The position numbers were made by a program, and so were the translations under genes. A DNA stretch of 64,000 bases, from positions 186,001 to 250,000 of the forward strand of contig NZ_CP020042.1 in NCBI RefSeq assembly GCF_002028425.1. Reading direction: 5' to 3'. The notes beneath the pieces were generated by a model. The model ran no database searches and was not told the DNA's origin. It saw only the letters and a list, made by a program, of their open reading frames with translations. This document shows, one piece after another, positions 53,150 to 62,221 of the stretch (position 1 is its first letter; each line of letters begins with the position of its first letter). Source of the DNA: Streptomyces katrae. Its GTDB lineage: Bacteria > Actinomycetota > Actinomycetes > Streptomycetales > Streptomycetaceae.

Positions 53150-53169
53150 ACCGGTCCGGCACGGGCCGG

Positions 53170-54450
53170 TCAGGGTGTCGGCGGGGGTGTCATGTCCTTC
53201 TGGGCCGCCGCCGGGAGGTTGTAGACGTGGTCGGGGGTGAGGACGCGGGTGAGCGCCTGGCCGAAGACCGTGCTCGGTTCCTCTTGATGCGGTCCGTACG
53301 GGATGTCGGTGTTGAGGAGGACGACCATGGTCGCCTGCTGTCCGGGCAGGTACATGGTGAGGGACTGGTAGCCCGGCAGCGAACCGTTGTGGCCGATCCA
53401 GCCCTGCACGTCGAAGATGCCCAGGCCGTAGCCCGCACCGGGGATGCTGGTGGGCGGGGTGTCGAGACGCTGCTTCTGCATCTCGGGGCTGACCATCCGG
53501 GTGCCGTCGGGGAAGACGCCGGTGGCCAGGGTCTTGGCCCAGATCCGCAGGTCGGGCAGGTCGGAGATCATCGCGCCGGCGGCCCAGCCCCAGGACGGGT
53601 TCCAGTCGGTGGCGTCCTCCGTCTTCCCCGTCGCCGTCTGCTGGGTGTAGCCGTGGGCGTGCGGGGTGGGGAACGAGGCGTCGTCGGGGAAGCTGGTGCG
53701 GCTCATCCCCGCGGGACGCAGGATGTGGTCGCGGATGTAGGCGGAGAGCGGCTGCCCGGATTCCTTCTCGACCACCAGCCCGAGCAGGATCAGGTTGGTG
53801 TTGGAGTAGTTGAACTGCGCGTTCGGCGCGAAGATCACCGGCTTGGGCGCCTTGAAGGCGTAGTCCAGCAGTTCCTGGGGGGTGTACCTGCGCGTCGGGT
53901 CGGTGGTGAGGGCCTTGTAGAAGGATTGCGTCGCGGTGTAGCTGAGCAGTCCGCTGCGCATGCCCGCGAGTTCCCGGAGGGTCACCTTGTCGCCGTTGGG
54001 GACGCCGTCGACGTACTTCCCGATGGGGTCGTCCAGGCCGACCTTTCCCTGCTGGGCGAGCTGGAGCAGCGCGGTCACCGTGAACGTCTTGGTCTCGCTG
54101 CCGATGCGCGAGTAGAAGTCGGCCGCCATCGGCTGTCGCGTGGCCTTGTCGGCGACGCCGAAGGCCCGTGTGTACTCGCCCTTGCCGGGTGCGGATATCC
54201 CGACGATGACGCCCGGGACACCGGTCTTCTTCAGCACGTCCTGGACGGCCCTGTCCAGCTTGGCGACCGTCGCGTCGTCGAGGGCGGGGAAGCCGCCCGA
54301 GGGCGAGGGCTCCGCCGAGAGGGTCGCCTGGGGGGCTGGCTGCGGGGCATGGGCGAGGGCACTGGCCGCCGGGAGGGCGAGGAGGCCCGCCGCGGCGAGC
54401 CCCACGCAGGCCTTCCGGCACAGGCGCTGTCGCTTGTCTGCACGGCTCAC
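53170..54450 (-). CDS. Secreted D-alanyl-D-alanine carboxypeptidase / beta-lactamase-fold hydrolase
   Basis: 426 residues. A signal peptide (ACVGLAAAGLLALPAASALA) is followed by a Pro/Ser linker, then the class C fold: Ser118-Glu-Thr-Lys121 (GSETKTF), Tyr215-Ser-Asn217 (FNYSNTNL), and GWIGHNGSLPG near residue 367. Similar to Streptomyces R61-type DD-peptidase in motif order and length. Would trim cell-wall peptides outside the membrane. It differs clearly in sequence from the 9347-10447 hydrolase. Confidence 0.88.
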   Translation of the reverse strand: MSRADKRQRLCRKACVGLAAAGLLALPAASALAHAPQPAPQATLSAEPSPSGGFPALDDATVAKLDRAVQDVLKKTGVPGVIVGISAPGKGEYTRAFGVADKATRQPMAADFYSRIGSETKTFTVTALLQLAQQGKVGLDDPIGKYVDGVPNGDKVTLRELAGMRSGLLSYTATQSFYKALTTDPTRRYTPQELLDYAFKAPKPVIFAPNAQFNYSNTNLILLGLVVEKESGQPLSAYIRDHILRPAGMSRTSFPDDASFPTPHAHGYTQQTATGKTEDATDWNPSWGWAAGAMISDLPDLRIWAKTLATGVFPDGTRMVSPEMQKQRLDTPPTSIPGAGYGLGIFDVQGWIGHNGSLPGYQSLTMYLPGQQATMVVLLNTDIPYGPHQEEPSTVFGQALTRVLTPDHVYNLPAAAQKDMTPPPTP

Positions 54451-54707
54451 GGCGACCTCCCTGCCCGACCCGGACCTCGCGTCCTTCCCAGGTTAGGCGG
54501 GGCGTTATCCACCCGCACGGCGGAACGGCCGTCGCCAAGGCCGCTCCACCGGGAACCGGTGCAGGCGCTGGTACGCCACCTGCACCCGGGGTTGGGAGCC
54601 ACCGGGTGTGATGGTCAGCGGCATGCCACCGTTGGAGTAATGGCGGCTCAGGGCTGTTTGGCCGCTCACTCTGGGCTCGTTGATCACGGTCGTGTCAGGA
54701 GACCGGT

Positions 54708-55589
54708 GTGTACAGGTCGCGTGAATGGATCTTTGAGCGGATTCGGCGGGACCGGCGTATGGATCCGACGGTGTCGGGACGAAACGGAACAGGGCAATCG
54801 CTTGGCAGTCCGATGAAGGCGCGGGCCGGGACCCTCTGGTTCACGCCCACCTTGCGTACGCTTACGGCTCTCATGGGTGCGGGGTCATTCGGTTTGGGCG
54901 CACTCGCAGTATTCGCAACTCAGAACGGGACCGGCGCGGCAGCGCTCATCGTGTTCGGGGGCGTCCTGCTTCTCGTCGCTCTGCTCGGCAGCCGCGTCGA
55001 GAGCCTTGAGTTCGGAGGGGCCACGCTGAGGCTTCGGGCTGCCGCAGCGGAGAGGTTCGCGCTGGCGGAAGAGTCCGAGCGCCGCGGAGACATCGCCACC
55101 GCTCGTGAACTGCGTGCAGAAGCGAGGGCCCTGTTGGACGCTGCGGGGCCCATCGCCGAGGACTACAGCTCAGCACGCGGCTCCATGCCTGCCGGCGCCT
55201 CGCGCACCCGGGCCTTGGAAGAGGTGATGGCCCGTGCGCGCCGCTTGGCACAGGAACAGTCCTTCGAGTCGGCCGAGGTCTTGCGCTGGCTGCGGGAGGG
55301 CACAGACGAGCAGCGCATCACGGCCTTGGCAATGATGCAGGCCAGACCTGAACTGCGGAACTTCGAAGCGGCTCTTGGCGCCATCACGCACCCGCGCACC
55401 CCGTTCGAGCAATACCACGCCATGCGCCTCGCGCTGCAAATGATCGACGAACTCGACACGGAGCAGGCCAGGAGGCTGGCTGGAGCAGTCGAGGCACAGA
55501 GGGGGTTCCGCTTCAGAAGGGACTCGGATCGGGTGCGGCTTCGCGAGGCGATCCTCCAGAGAGTGCCTGGGCGTCCGCCGAAGCGGTGA
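54708..55589 (+). CDS. Hypothetical membrane protein with helical cytoplasmic domain
   Basis: 293 residues from GTG 54708, with AGGAGA five bases upstream. Two membrane helices (TLTALMGAGSFGLGALAVFA, AAALIVFGGVLLLVALLGSR) are followed by a long helical soluble part (ERFALAEESERRGDIATARE, VLRWLREGTDEQRITALAMM, YHAMRLALQMIDELDTEQAR). No family recognised. Codon use is slightly less G+C-biased than its neighbours. Confidence 0.65.
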   Translation: MYRSREWIFERIRRDRRMDPTVSGRNGTGQSLGSPMKARAGTLWFTPTLRTLTALMGAGSFGLGALAVFATQNGTGAAALIVFGGVLLLVALLGSRVESLEFGGATLRLRAAAAERFALAEESERRGDIATARELRAEARALLDAAGPIAEDYSSARGSMPAGASRTRALEEVMARARRLAQEQSFESAEVLRWLREGTDEQRITALAMMQARPELRNFEAALGAITHPRTPFEQYHAMRLALQMIDELDTEQARRLAGAVEAQRGFRFRRDSDRVRLREAILQRVPGRPPKR

Positions 55590-55704
55590 CGCAGAGCTGC
55601 GGGCCGATCGGCACAGGCACAGGGTCGAACCGTCATCGAGGTCTCGTCCTCGTCGGACGAGAACGCCTGCCCGCCGGCGGTGGCCGTGCGGTCGCGCCTG
55701 CCGG

Positions 55705-55869
55705 TCAGCGGGTGGCCGGGAGGTGCGGGCGTCCGCCCGGGGGCGGCGCGGCGGGGTCGACCGTCATGGTGATGCCGGTCGCGGTCAGCACGCTGACCAG
55801 GGCGAGGCCGACGGCGAGCCGACGCGAGCGCGAGGGCTTGCGGTGCCGGGGGTGGGTCGACGGGTTCAT
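55705..55869 (-). CDS. Small secreted or membrane-anchored peptide downstream of the flavoprotein gene
   Basis: 54 residues: basic MNPSTHPRHRKPSRSRR, a hydrophobic helix LAVGLALVSVLTATGI, then a Pro/Gly tail. GAGG lies 12 bases upstream, overlapping the stop of the ferredoxin-reductase gene, so translation is probably coupled. Role unknown. Confidence 0.45.
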   Translation of the reverse strand: MNPSTHPRHRKPSRSRRLAVGLALVSVLTATGITMTVDPAAPPPGGRPHLPATR

Positions 55870-55886
55870 CGCCAAGGTCAGGGTCC

Positions 55887-57191
55887 TCAGTAGGTGAAGC
55901 ACTCGGAGTGGATCCGCCCGGAAGGGACTCCGGCACGGATCAGCGCGGCGGTCGTGGCATCGGCCATTGCGGGCGGCCCGCAGAGGTACACGTCGTGGTC
56001 GGACAGGTCGGGCACGAGCGAGCGCAGTGCCTGGGGGGCGAGCGGGTCGTAGGCGCCGTCGGAGCGGCCCACCAGGTAGTGCAGGGCGGCCTGACGCTCC
56101 GCGGCGATGGCTTCCAGCTCGTCCCGCAGGACCAGCTGGCCGGCGTCACCCGCCCGGTAGAGCAGCGTGAGGTCACCGGGACCGGCGGGCAGCGCCTCGA
56201 ACAGGGCGCGCATCGGGGTGATCCCGATGCCGCCGGCGATCAGCAGGACCTTGGGACGGGTGCGCCGCCTGCGGGTGAGCGCGCCGAACGGGCCGGTCGC
56301 CAGCACCCGGGTACCGGGGCGCAGCCTCCGCACCCGCCGGGAATGCGCGCCGAGCGCCTTGACCGTGATGCGCAGGCGGTCGTCGCGGACGGGCGCGGAC
56401 AGCGAGAACGGCAGGGCGGTGTGCCACAGGCCGCGCCGGAGGAAGCGCCAGCGGAAGAACTGGCCCGGTTCGGCCTGGAGCTCGCCGAGCCGGCCGCCCT
56501 GGATGGTCACGGAGACCACGCCGGGGCCCTCGCGTTCGACGGTGGCGACGCGCAGCCCGTGCCGCAGGGCCTGGCGGACCGGGACGACGCCGCGGTACCA
56601 GACGAGCAGGACGCCGACGACGGTGTGCAGCAGGGCCCAGAACCAGGTGGTCAGGGAGGTGACGGCGATGTCGGGTCCGGCCAGCTGGTGGAGGGAGCCG
56701 AGGGCGGCGGCGAGATAGGTGAGCAGGTGGATGCCGCGCCAGGTCTCGTGCGGGATCCGGCGGCGCACGGCCCTCGCGGAGACCAGGCCCACACAGGCCA
56801 GCAGGGCCGCTCCGGCGCAGGCGGCGGCGACGGCCGGGTACCCGAGCAGGTCGCTGTTGGCGGTGAGCAGGTCGGTCCCGCTGCGCAGGGCGTACACGAC
56901 GAGGGCGAGGAGGCCGTGGGCGGCGCAGAGCAGCACCACCCAGCGGCCGCCGAAGGCGTGCCAGCGGGCGAGGCGGTCGGCGCCGACGCCGTGCTCGACC
57001 GCCGGGACGCGTGCCATCAGGAAGAGCATGACCAGGATGCCGTAGCCGGCGAGGAGTCCGGTGAGGTGCGCGCCCGCGGCGATGAGGTCGTCGGGGCGGG
57101 CGGACGGCTGCACCTGGGCCGCCCACAACAGGACGACCGCGGCCGCTCCGGCGGCCAGGCCGGCCCGCAGCCGCTGGGGCGCGGTCTTCAT
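55887..57191 (-). CDS. Ferric-reductase-like flavoprotein (ferredoxin reductase fold)
   Basis: 434 residues. Six membrane helices with heme-ligand-type His (GRWVVLLCAAHGLLALVVYA, RGIHLLTYLAAALGSLHQLA) are followed by a FAD domain (QFFRWRFLRRGLWHTALPFS) and an NAD(P) domain with LIAGGIGITPMRALFEALPA and VYLCGPPAMADA. It resembles ferric-chelate/NOX-type reductases that pass electrons across the membrane from NAD(P)H. ATG 57191 chosen; a GTG four codons upstream is possible. GGAAGGGA upstream. 57192-57546 has no gene. Confidence 0.85.
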   Translation of the reverse strand: MKTAPQRLRAGLAAGAAAVVLLWAAQVQPSARPDDLIAAGAHLTGLLAGYGILVMLFLMARVPAVEHGVGADRLARWHAFGGRWVVLLCAAHGLLALVVYALRSGTDLLTANSDLLGYPAVAAACAGAALLACVGLVSARAVRRRIPHETWRGIHLLTYLAAALGSLHQLAGPDIAVTSLTTWFWALLHTVVGVLLVWYRGVVPVRQALRHGLRVATVEREGPGVVSVTIQGGRLGELQAEPGQFFRWRFLRRGLWHTALPFSLSAPVRDDRLRITVKALGAHSRRVRRLRPGTRVLATGPFGALTRRRRTRPKVLLIAGGIGITPMRALFEALPAGPGDLTLLYRAGDAGQLVLRDELEAIAAERQAALHYLVGRSDGAYDPLAPQALRSLVPDLSDHDVYLCGPPAMADATTAALIRAGVPSGRIHSECFTY

Positions 57192-57546
57192 CGGCGCACG
57201 CACGTCCCTTCCACCCTTCGACGGTCCGTCGGATCGGTTTGCCCCGCCCCCGGGCGGCCGGGGCCGCGGCCGCGCCGCCGGAGCAGAGGCCGGAAGGGCC
57301 GACAGGGGCAATCGCAGTGGCAACTATGTGCAAATTTTCTTGTGCCGGGCAATGACGATCTGCGCGGAATGACTTCCGTCACGCAAGAAGATTGGTAGGC
57401 GATGTCCCGTTATGGGGATGGTGGTGACACCCGCCAAGGGGATCGCAGGCAGGTCTTCTTCGCTCGTTCTGCTGTGCGTTCCTGCAGGACAGCGCACACA
57501 CGGAACGGCCGCGTATCACGCTCGGGGGGCCCACTTGGAGAACTCT

Positions 57547-58638
57547 TTACCGCCCGGGAGCAGGGCGGCGGGGCCGGGGCGCGGGGCGGTGGGCCGCTGA
57601 GCGGTGGGCCGCCGCCGCGTCGGTGACGTCCAGGAAGACCTGGTCCAGCTCGGGCCAGCACCGCTTCAGCTCGGTGCGGACGCGGACCATCGCGTCCTCG
57701 ACGGTCTCGCTGTCGTACCCGGCCGTCAGGTCGATCCCGGCGGCGAGTAGTACCGCGTCCGGCCCCAGGCGCATGGTCAGCAGGGCCGTCACGGAGTCGA
57801 TCTCGGGCTGCGCCTCGAGCATGTCCCGGACCCGGGCCTGCAGCTGGGGGTCGGCGGCCTCGCCGATCAGGTGGTCGCGGGCGCCCCTGCCGAGCACGTA
57901 CGCCACGTAGACGAGCAGGATGCCGATGAGGACGGAGGCGCACGCCTCGTACGCCACCTGTCCGGTCGCCATGTGGAGCGCCATCCCGGCCATGGCGAGG
58001 AGCACGCCCACGCAGGCCGTTGCGTCCTCCGCGAGGACGGTCCGCAGCGCCGGATCACGCGCCTGCCGCACCTCCTCGGCCGTCCCGTGCCCGGCGGCCC
58101 GCGCGGTGCGCCGCACCTGGAGGAAGGCGCGCAGCAGTGAGCCGCCCTCGGCGAGGAGTGCGACGGACAGGACGATCAGGCCGATCACGTAGCCCTCGTG
58201 CGATTCCCCGCCGCCGGAGCGGAACGCCTCCACTCCCTGGAACACCGAGAAGCAGCCTCCCGTGACGAAGATCCCGACGGCGGCGAGCAGCGACCAGAAG
58301 AACCGCTCCTTGCCGTAGCCAAAGGGATGCCGGGCGTCGGCCGGGCGCCTGCTGCGGCGGACCGAGGCCAGCAGGAACACCTCGTTGAGGCTGTCGGCCA
58401 CGGAATGGGCCGCCTCCGAGAGCAGGGCCGGCGAACCGGCGACGACCCCGCCCACGGCCTTGGCCCCGCAGATGGCGAGGTTCGCCGCGAGGGCCACCCA
58501 CACGGTCAGCCGCGTCTCGCCGTCCCGGCCGCCGGCCGAGGGCACGGGGCCGGGGGCGCCGGCTCGGGGGTCCGTGGAGCCCTTCGGGCCCGTATGCGGG
58601 CGGGGGGTGTCCGCGGCGCTGTCCTGCCGTACGGCCAT
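57547..58638 (-). CDS. Cation diffusion facilitator (zinc/iron-type metal exporter)
   Basis: 363 residues. AANLAICGAKAVGGVVAGSP, ALLSEAAHSVADSLNEVFLL gives the TM2 metal site His-x3-Asp; RHPFGYGKERFFWSLLAAVG is the CDF loop, and VLAEDATACVGVLLAMAGMA in TM5 supplies the paired Asp. A C-terminal cytoplasmic ferredoxin-like domain follows (DMLEAQPEIDSVTALLTMRL). Exports divalent metal in exchange for protons. ATG 58638 after GAGGGAG; the open frame extends 27 codons upstream. Confidence 0.88.
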   Translation of the reverse strand: MAVRQDSAADTPRPHTGPKGSTDPRAGAPGPVPSAGGRDGETRLTVWVALAANLAICGAKAVGGVVAGSPALLSEAAHSVADSLNEVFLLASVRRSRRPADARHPFGYGKERFFWSLLAAVGIFVTGGCFSVFQGVEAFRSGGGESHEGYVIGLIVLSVALLAEGGSLLRAFLQVRRTARAAGHGTAEEVRQARDPALRTVLAEDATACVGVLLAMAGMALHMATGQVAYEACASVLIGILLVYVAYVLGRGARDHLIGEAADPQLQARVRDMLEAQPEIDSVTALLTMRLGPDAVLLAAGIDLTAGYDSETVEDAMVRVRTELKRCWPELDQVFLDVTDAAAAHRSAAHRPAPRPRRPAPGR

Positions 58639-59014
58639 GGCTTGCTCCCTCACCCGGACTGCGGCGGTCGCCCGCGTGCGCGCCGTCCCTTCGCCGGTGC
58701 TCGCTGGGCCGCCGTTCAAACGTGGGCCCGGCGAGCGGCGGGGGCGGCGGCCTTCCGGTCATCCCTTGCTCGCGCCACTTGCTCCTCGGGTCCCTCCCCC
58801 GATCCCGCTCTCCCGGGGGCGCACTCCAGGGTGCTCTCCCGGGTCCCTCGCGGGCCGTCGCCGGGACGAGCCCGGCCGGGCGGCCGTTCAGGTGTATGCC
58901 GCGGCGGGCCGGGCAGGCGTTCGTCGACGGCCGGTGGCGTGCGCTGCACCTGCACGGGCCGCGCCGTACGCGCCATAGATGAATCCCGCCGAGGAGCCGA
59001 GAAGGAGCGTTGCC

Positions 59015-59194
59015 GTGACACAGGCCCCCGATTCCGCCCCGCGCCGCGAGCGCGCGACGGCCGACCCCGCGCCCGAACCGCGCGGGCCGCAGCCGGTACC
59101 CCGCGACCCCCGACAGCCCCCGCCGACACCGGAGGACCCGCCGGAACCCGGCCGGGAACCCGGGCCCCCGCCCGTACCGGAACCGCCCGACTGA
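59015..59194 (+). CDS. Proline-rich small protein
   Basis: 59 residues, GTG after AAGGAG. Almost wholly Pro/Arg/Glu/Gly (PEPRGPQPVPRDPRQPPPTP), intrinsically disordered. A real site for translation exists, but function is unknown and composition alone could arise by chance. Flanking 58639-59014 and 59195-59426 show no other gene. Confidence 0.45.
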   Translation: MTQAPDSAPRRERATADPAPEPRGPQPVPRDPRQPPPTPEDPPEPGREPGPPPVPEPPD

Positions 59195-59426
59195 GCGGTG
59201 CCGGCGCAGGTCGCCACCCTGCCGCGGGTCTACCGACGTGGCTCGCGGGCCACCAGCACTTGAGGCCGGTCGAGGCGGTTGTCGAGGCCTCGTCCAGCTG
59301 CCAGACGGGCTGGGTGAGGTGCCGCCGGGAGGGGCGGCACCATGGTCAGCAGCTGGTGGGGTCACGGCGCCCGAGCCGTCATGCACAGCTCGCCGACACG
59401 GCAGCTGTGTTTGATAACCTGCCACG

Positions 59427-59837
59427 ATGGACGAGGTGTTGGACAAGGGGCCGTTCTTTCACGGCACAAAGGCCGAGCTGAAGGTCGGAGACCACCTCAC
59501 AGCGGGATTCCGTTCCAACTACCGGCCCGAAATCGTGATGAACCACATCTACTTCACCGCGTTGCGTGACGGCGCGGGACTCGCCGCCGAACTCGCCTCC
59601 GGCGACGGGACCCCGCGAGTGTATCTGGTCGAACCGACCGGGGAGTTCGAGAACGATCCCAACGTCACCGACAGGAAGCTCCCCGGCAATCCCACCCGCT
59701 CCTATCGCAGCCGGGATCCGCTCCGGGTCGTCGGCGAGGTCACCGACTGGACGCGACAGACACCCGAAGCTCTCCGCATGTGGCAAGACCGTCTGGCCGC
59801 AATCCGGCTGGATGACCGCGCCGAAATCATCAACTAG
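59427..59837 (+). CDS. arr: Rifampin ADP-ribosyltransferase
   Basis: 136 residues, the usual Arr length. FFHGTKAELKVGD (His12), FRSNYRPEIVMNHIYFT (Tyr42) and FENDPNVTDRKLPGNPTRSY align with Mycobacterium smegmatis Arr, including its His/Tyr/Asp catalytic set. It transfers ADP-ribose from NAD+ to the rifamycin ansa-chain hydroxyl, giving resistance. TAACCT at 59415-59420 lies six bases before ATG, so the mRNA is probably leaderless. Followed by a GNAT gene on the same strand. Confidence 0.93.
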   Translation: MDEVLDKGPFFHGTKAELKVGDHLTAGFRSNYRPEIVMNHIYFTALRDGAGLAAELASGDGTPRVYLVEPTGEFENDPNVTDRKLPGNPTRSYRSRDPLRVVGEVTDWTRQTPEALRMWQDRLAAIRLDDRAEIIN

Positions 59838-60000
59838 TGCCGCGTCAGAAACCGTTGCCGTACCGATCATGGATTCTGTCGATCGGACGGGAGTCTTGGT
59901 CGGGTCATCGCGGGCACCGCCCGGCATGAGAACAGCGCCTGGCGGTATCCGGGGAAAATCCAGAGGAGCGGACGGCCGCGCGCTGCTACCGTCGCGCGCT

Positions 60001-60504
60001 ATGAGCTGGCTCCCCGACAACTTCGTCCATCCCGTCCTGGTACCGCTGCCGGGCGGTGGTCATCACCTGCGGCCGATCCGGGAGGCGGACACCCCGCTCG
60101 ACTATCCGGCTGTGATGGGCTCGCGCGAGCGGCTGTGGACCATCTACGGGCCAGCCTGGGGCTGGCCCGCGGCCACCATGACCTACGAGGCCGACCAGGC
60201 CGACCTGTTGCGGCACGAGAAGGAGATCGCCGCACACCAGTCTTTCAACTACGCGCTGTTCGATGCGGCGGAGACAGCTCTGCTCGGCTGCGTCTACATC
60301 GACCCACCGGAGCGGGCCGGCGCGGACGGCGAGATCTCCTGGTGGGTGGTGGACGAGCTGGTGGGCAGCAAGGTCGAGCAGGACCTCGACGAGCTGGTGC
60401 CGCAGTGGATCGCCACCGACTGGCCGTTCGAGCAGCCGCGCTTCCTCGGCCGAGAGATCTCCTGGTCGGACTGGCTCGCCCTGCCGGAGCTCCCCGACGC
60501 GTAA
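60001..60504 (+). CDS. GNAT-family N-acetyltransferase-like protein
   Basis: 167 residues. HHLRPIREADTPLDYPAVMG, HQSFNYALFDAAETALLGCV and YIDPPERAGADGEISWWVVD have the GNAT beta2-beta4 layout, but the acetyl-CoA loop (RxxGxG/A) is not obvious, so catalytic ability is uncertain. TACCGT eight bases before ATG suggests another leaderless transcript. It lies 163 bases after arr; both may derive from one resistance-type import. Confidence 0.75.
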   Translation: MSWLPDNFVHPVLVPLPGGGHHLRPIREADTPLDYPAVMGSRERLWTIYGPAWGWPAATMTYEADQADLLRHEKEIAAHQSFNYALFDAAETALLGCVYIDPPERAGADGEISWWVVDELVGSKVEQDLDELVPQWIATDWPFEQPRFLGREISWSDWLALPELPDA

Positions 60505-60549
60505 GTAGCTTTTACCGTAATCGCGGGTGCTCGGGAGTGTGACTGTCTG

Positions 60550-61060
60550 GCTCACCGCTTCGGAAACGCCGCCGACGATCGCCTGCGAGAGCGTCGGTAT
60601 CCGAGCGACATGACGGACGCGGAGTGGGTGGTGGTGCGGCCGCTGGTGCCGGTGCCGGGACGCGGCCGGCTATCTCGTGGACAACGGCATCAAGTGGCGG
60701 GCGATGCCGGCCGACTTCCCGCCGTGGGACCGGACCGGGTCTGTGCGTTCTTCCGGCACTGGCGGGATCGCGGCCTGGTCCGGGAAGGCGGATGCCGTGG
60801 CCGGCGCCGGCACCCGTGGCTTTGACGGCGGCAAGCTGGTCAACGGACGCAAGCGGCACGTCGTGGTCGACACCCTCGGCCTGCTGCTGGGCGTGATGGT
60901 CACCGCTGCTGATGTGGGCGATCGCGCCGCTGCCCACATCCTGCTGGAACAGGTGACTGCCGCTCACCATCGCCCGGCCCTGGTCTGGGCCTACGGCAAC
61001 CACACCGGCCAACTCGGCCTGAATACGGTCGGCTTCCTCACAGATCGGCGGCTGTCTCCT
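60550..61060 (+). mobile_element. Degraded IS5-family transposase, first type
   Basis: SDMTDAEWVVVRPLVPVPGR, then LVDNGIKWRAMPADFPPWDR in another frame, then GTRGFDGGKLVNGRKRHVVV, DTLGLLLGVMVTAADVGDRA and LLEQVTAAHHRPALVWA. Compared with family members, the segment holding VIDSQSVK (first catalytic Asp) is deleted, and the WADGGYTG second site reads WAYGNHTGQ. Not functional. Confidence 0.8.
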
Positions 61061-61109
61061 CACATCCACCAGCCGACCGTACCGTCACGGGGCAAACGCT
61101 GTCTGACGC

Positions 61110-61262
61110 GGCACCAGCGCTTGCCGGGGCGCGGACGGCCTCTGCCGCGAGTACCTGCGGCGGCGGGCCACCGGCGCACAAGCCCGGAGAGGACCGACAG
61201 CCAGGCCGGCCGCCTTCGCCCAGGCTCAGGCGGCGCACGGCCGGCGACTGAGGTCGCTTCGG
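61110..61262 (+). mobile_element. Fragment of an IS5-family transposase, second type
   Basis: Short pieces in two frames (GLCREYLRRR, then RTDSQAGRLRPGSGG) match the 3' part of the transposase encoded immediately downstream (CRDYLRRRGIRHT and beyond), suggesting a decayed neighbouring copy. Confidence 0.5.
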
Positions 61263-61289
61263 GGTGTTAGGACTTGTCCGGCCGATCAT

Positions 61290-62085
61290 GTGACTACTCC
61301 GCATGTGGACATGGGGCGGGGTGATCTGACAGATGCCGAGTGGGAACGGCTGCGGCCGTACCTGCCGGTCAGCAACAGGCGTTGTGGCCGGTGGCGGGAT
61401 CATCGCCAGGTGATCGACGGGATTCTGCACCGCGTACGGACCGGCGTTCAGTGGCGTGACCTGCCCGAACGGTTCGGCCCATGGAAGACCGTCTACGAAC
61501 GCCACCGGCTGTGGTCCGCAGACGGAACGTGGGAGCGTCTTCTTCAGCAGGTCCAGGCCGCGGCGGACGCGGCGGGTGAGATCGACTGGGACATCTCGGT
61601 CGACTCCACCATCGTCCGTGCTCACCAACATGCTGCCGGTGCCCGCACCGAACCCCCGCCGGCACCGGCCTCAAAGGGGCCGAGGTGACAGAACACCAGG
61701 ACGAGACGCCCTGGCAGAGCCTCGCCGCCCGCCTGGTGGAGGTGGTGCTGGAGGTGAGGGCCTGGGCCGCTCGCGCGGAGGGTTCACCAGCAAGCTCCAC
61801 CTGAGCGCGGACGGCCGCTGTCGCTCGCTGTCCCTGATCGTCACGCCAGGGCAGCAGGCGGACTGCACCCAGTTCAAGCCCGTGCTGGAGAAAATCCGCG
61901 TTCCCCGCACCGGACTGGGCCGTCCCCGCAAGAAGCCCGACAGCCTCGCCGCGGACAAGGCCTACAGCAACGGGCCCTGCCGCGATTACCTGCGGCGCCG
62001 GGGCATCCGGCACACCGCGGACGCCCACCAGGCTTCGACGAAGAGCGGTACAAGAAGCGGAACACCGTCGAACGGGCCTCGTCGT
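61290..62085 (+). mobile_element. Frameshifted, 3'-truncated IS5-family (IS427-like) transposase
   Basis: LTDAEWERLRPYLPVSNRRC, VIDGILHRVRTGVQWRDLPE and DISVDSTIVRAHQHAAGA (first Asp) form orfA, ending at TGA near 61686 after AAAGGGG. The sense continues at -1 as GAEVTEHQDETPWQSLAAR, then in a third frame as GGFTSKLHLSADGRCRSLSL and SLAADKAYSNGPCRDYLRRR (second Asp). The first shift could be the programmed one known in this group; the second is damage. It ends after KKRNTVERA where unrelated sequence begins, so the final catalytic Glu region is cut close to its end. Confidence 0.8.
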
Positions 62086-62221
62086 CCTCGTCCAACTCGG
62101 GCGCATCCGGGTCGCGCAGCGGGCGCAGGTGCCGGCCGGGGCGTACGTGGGACCGCGGGTGGTGTCCTGTCGCACCGAAGCTGACGAATTCTCGCCGGAT
62201 CTCATCCGTGTGGTGGGATTC

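Noticed and set aside
61670..61690. AAAGGGG as proof of programmed frameshifting in the IS5 transposase
   Set aside because: A -1 shift there fits the group, but a second unprogrammed shift and 3' truncation follow, so the element is dead in any case.
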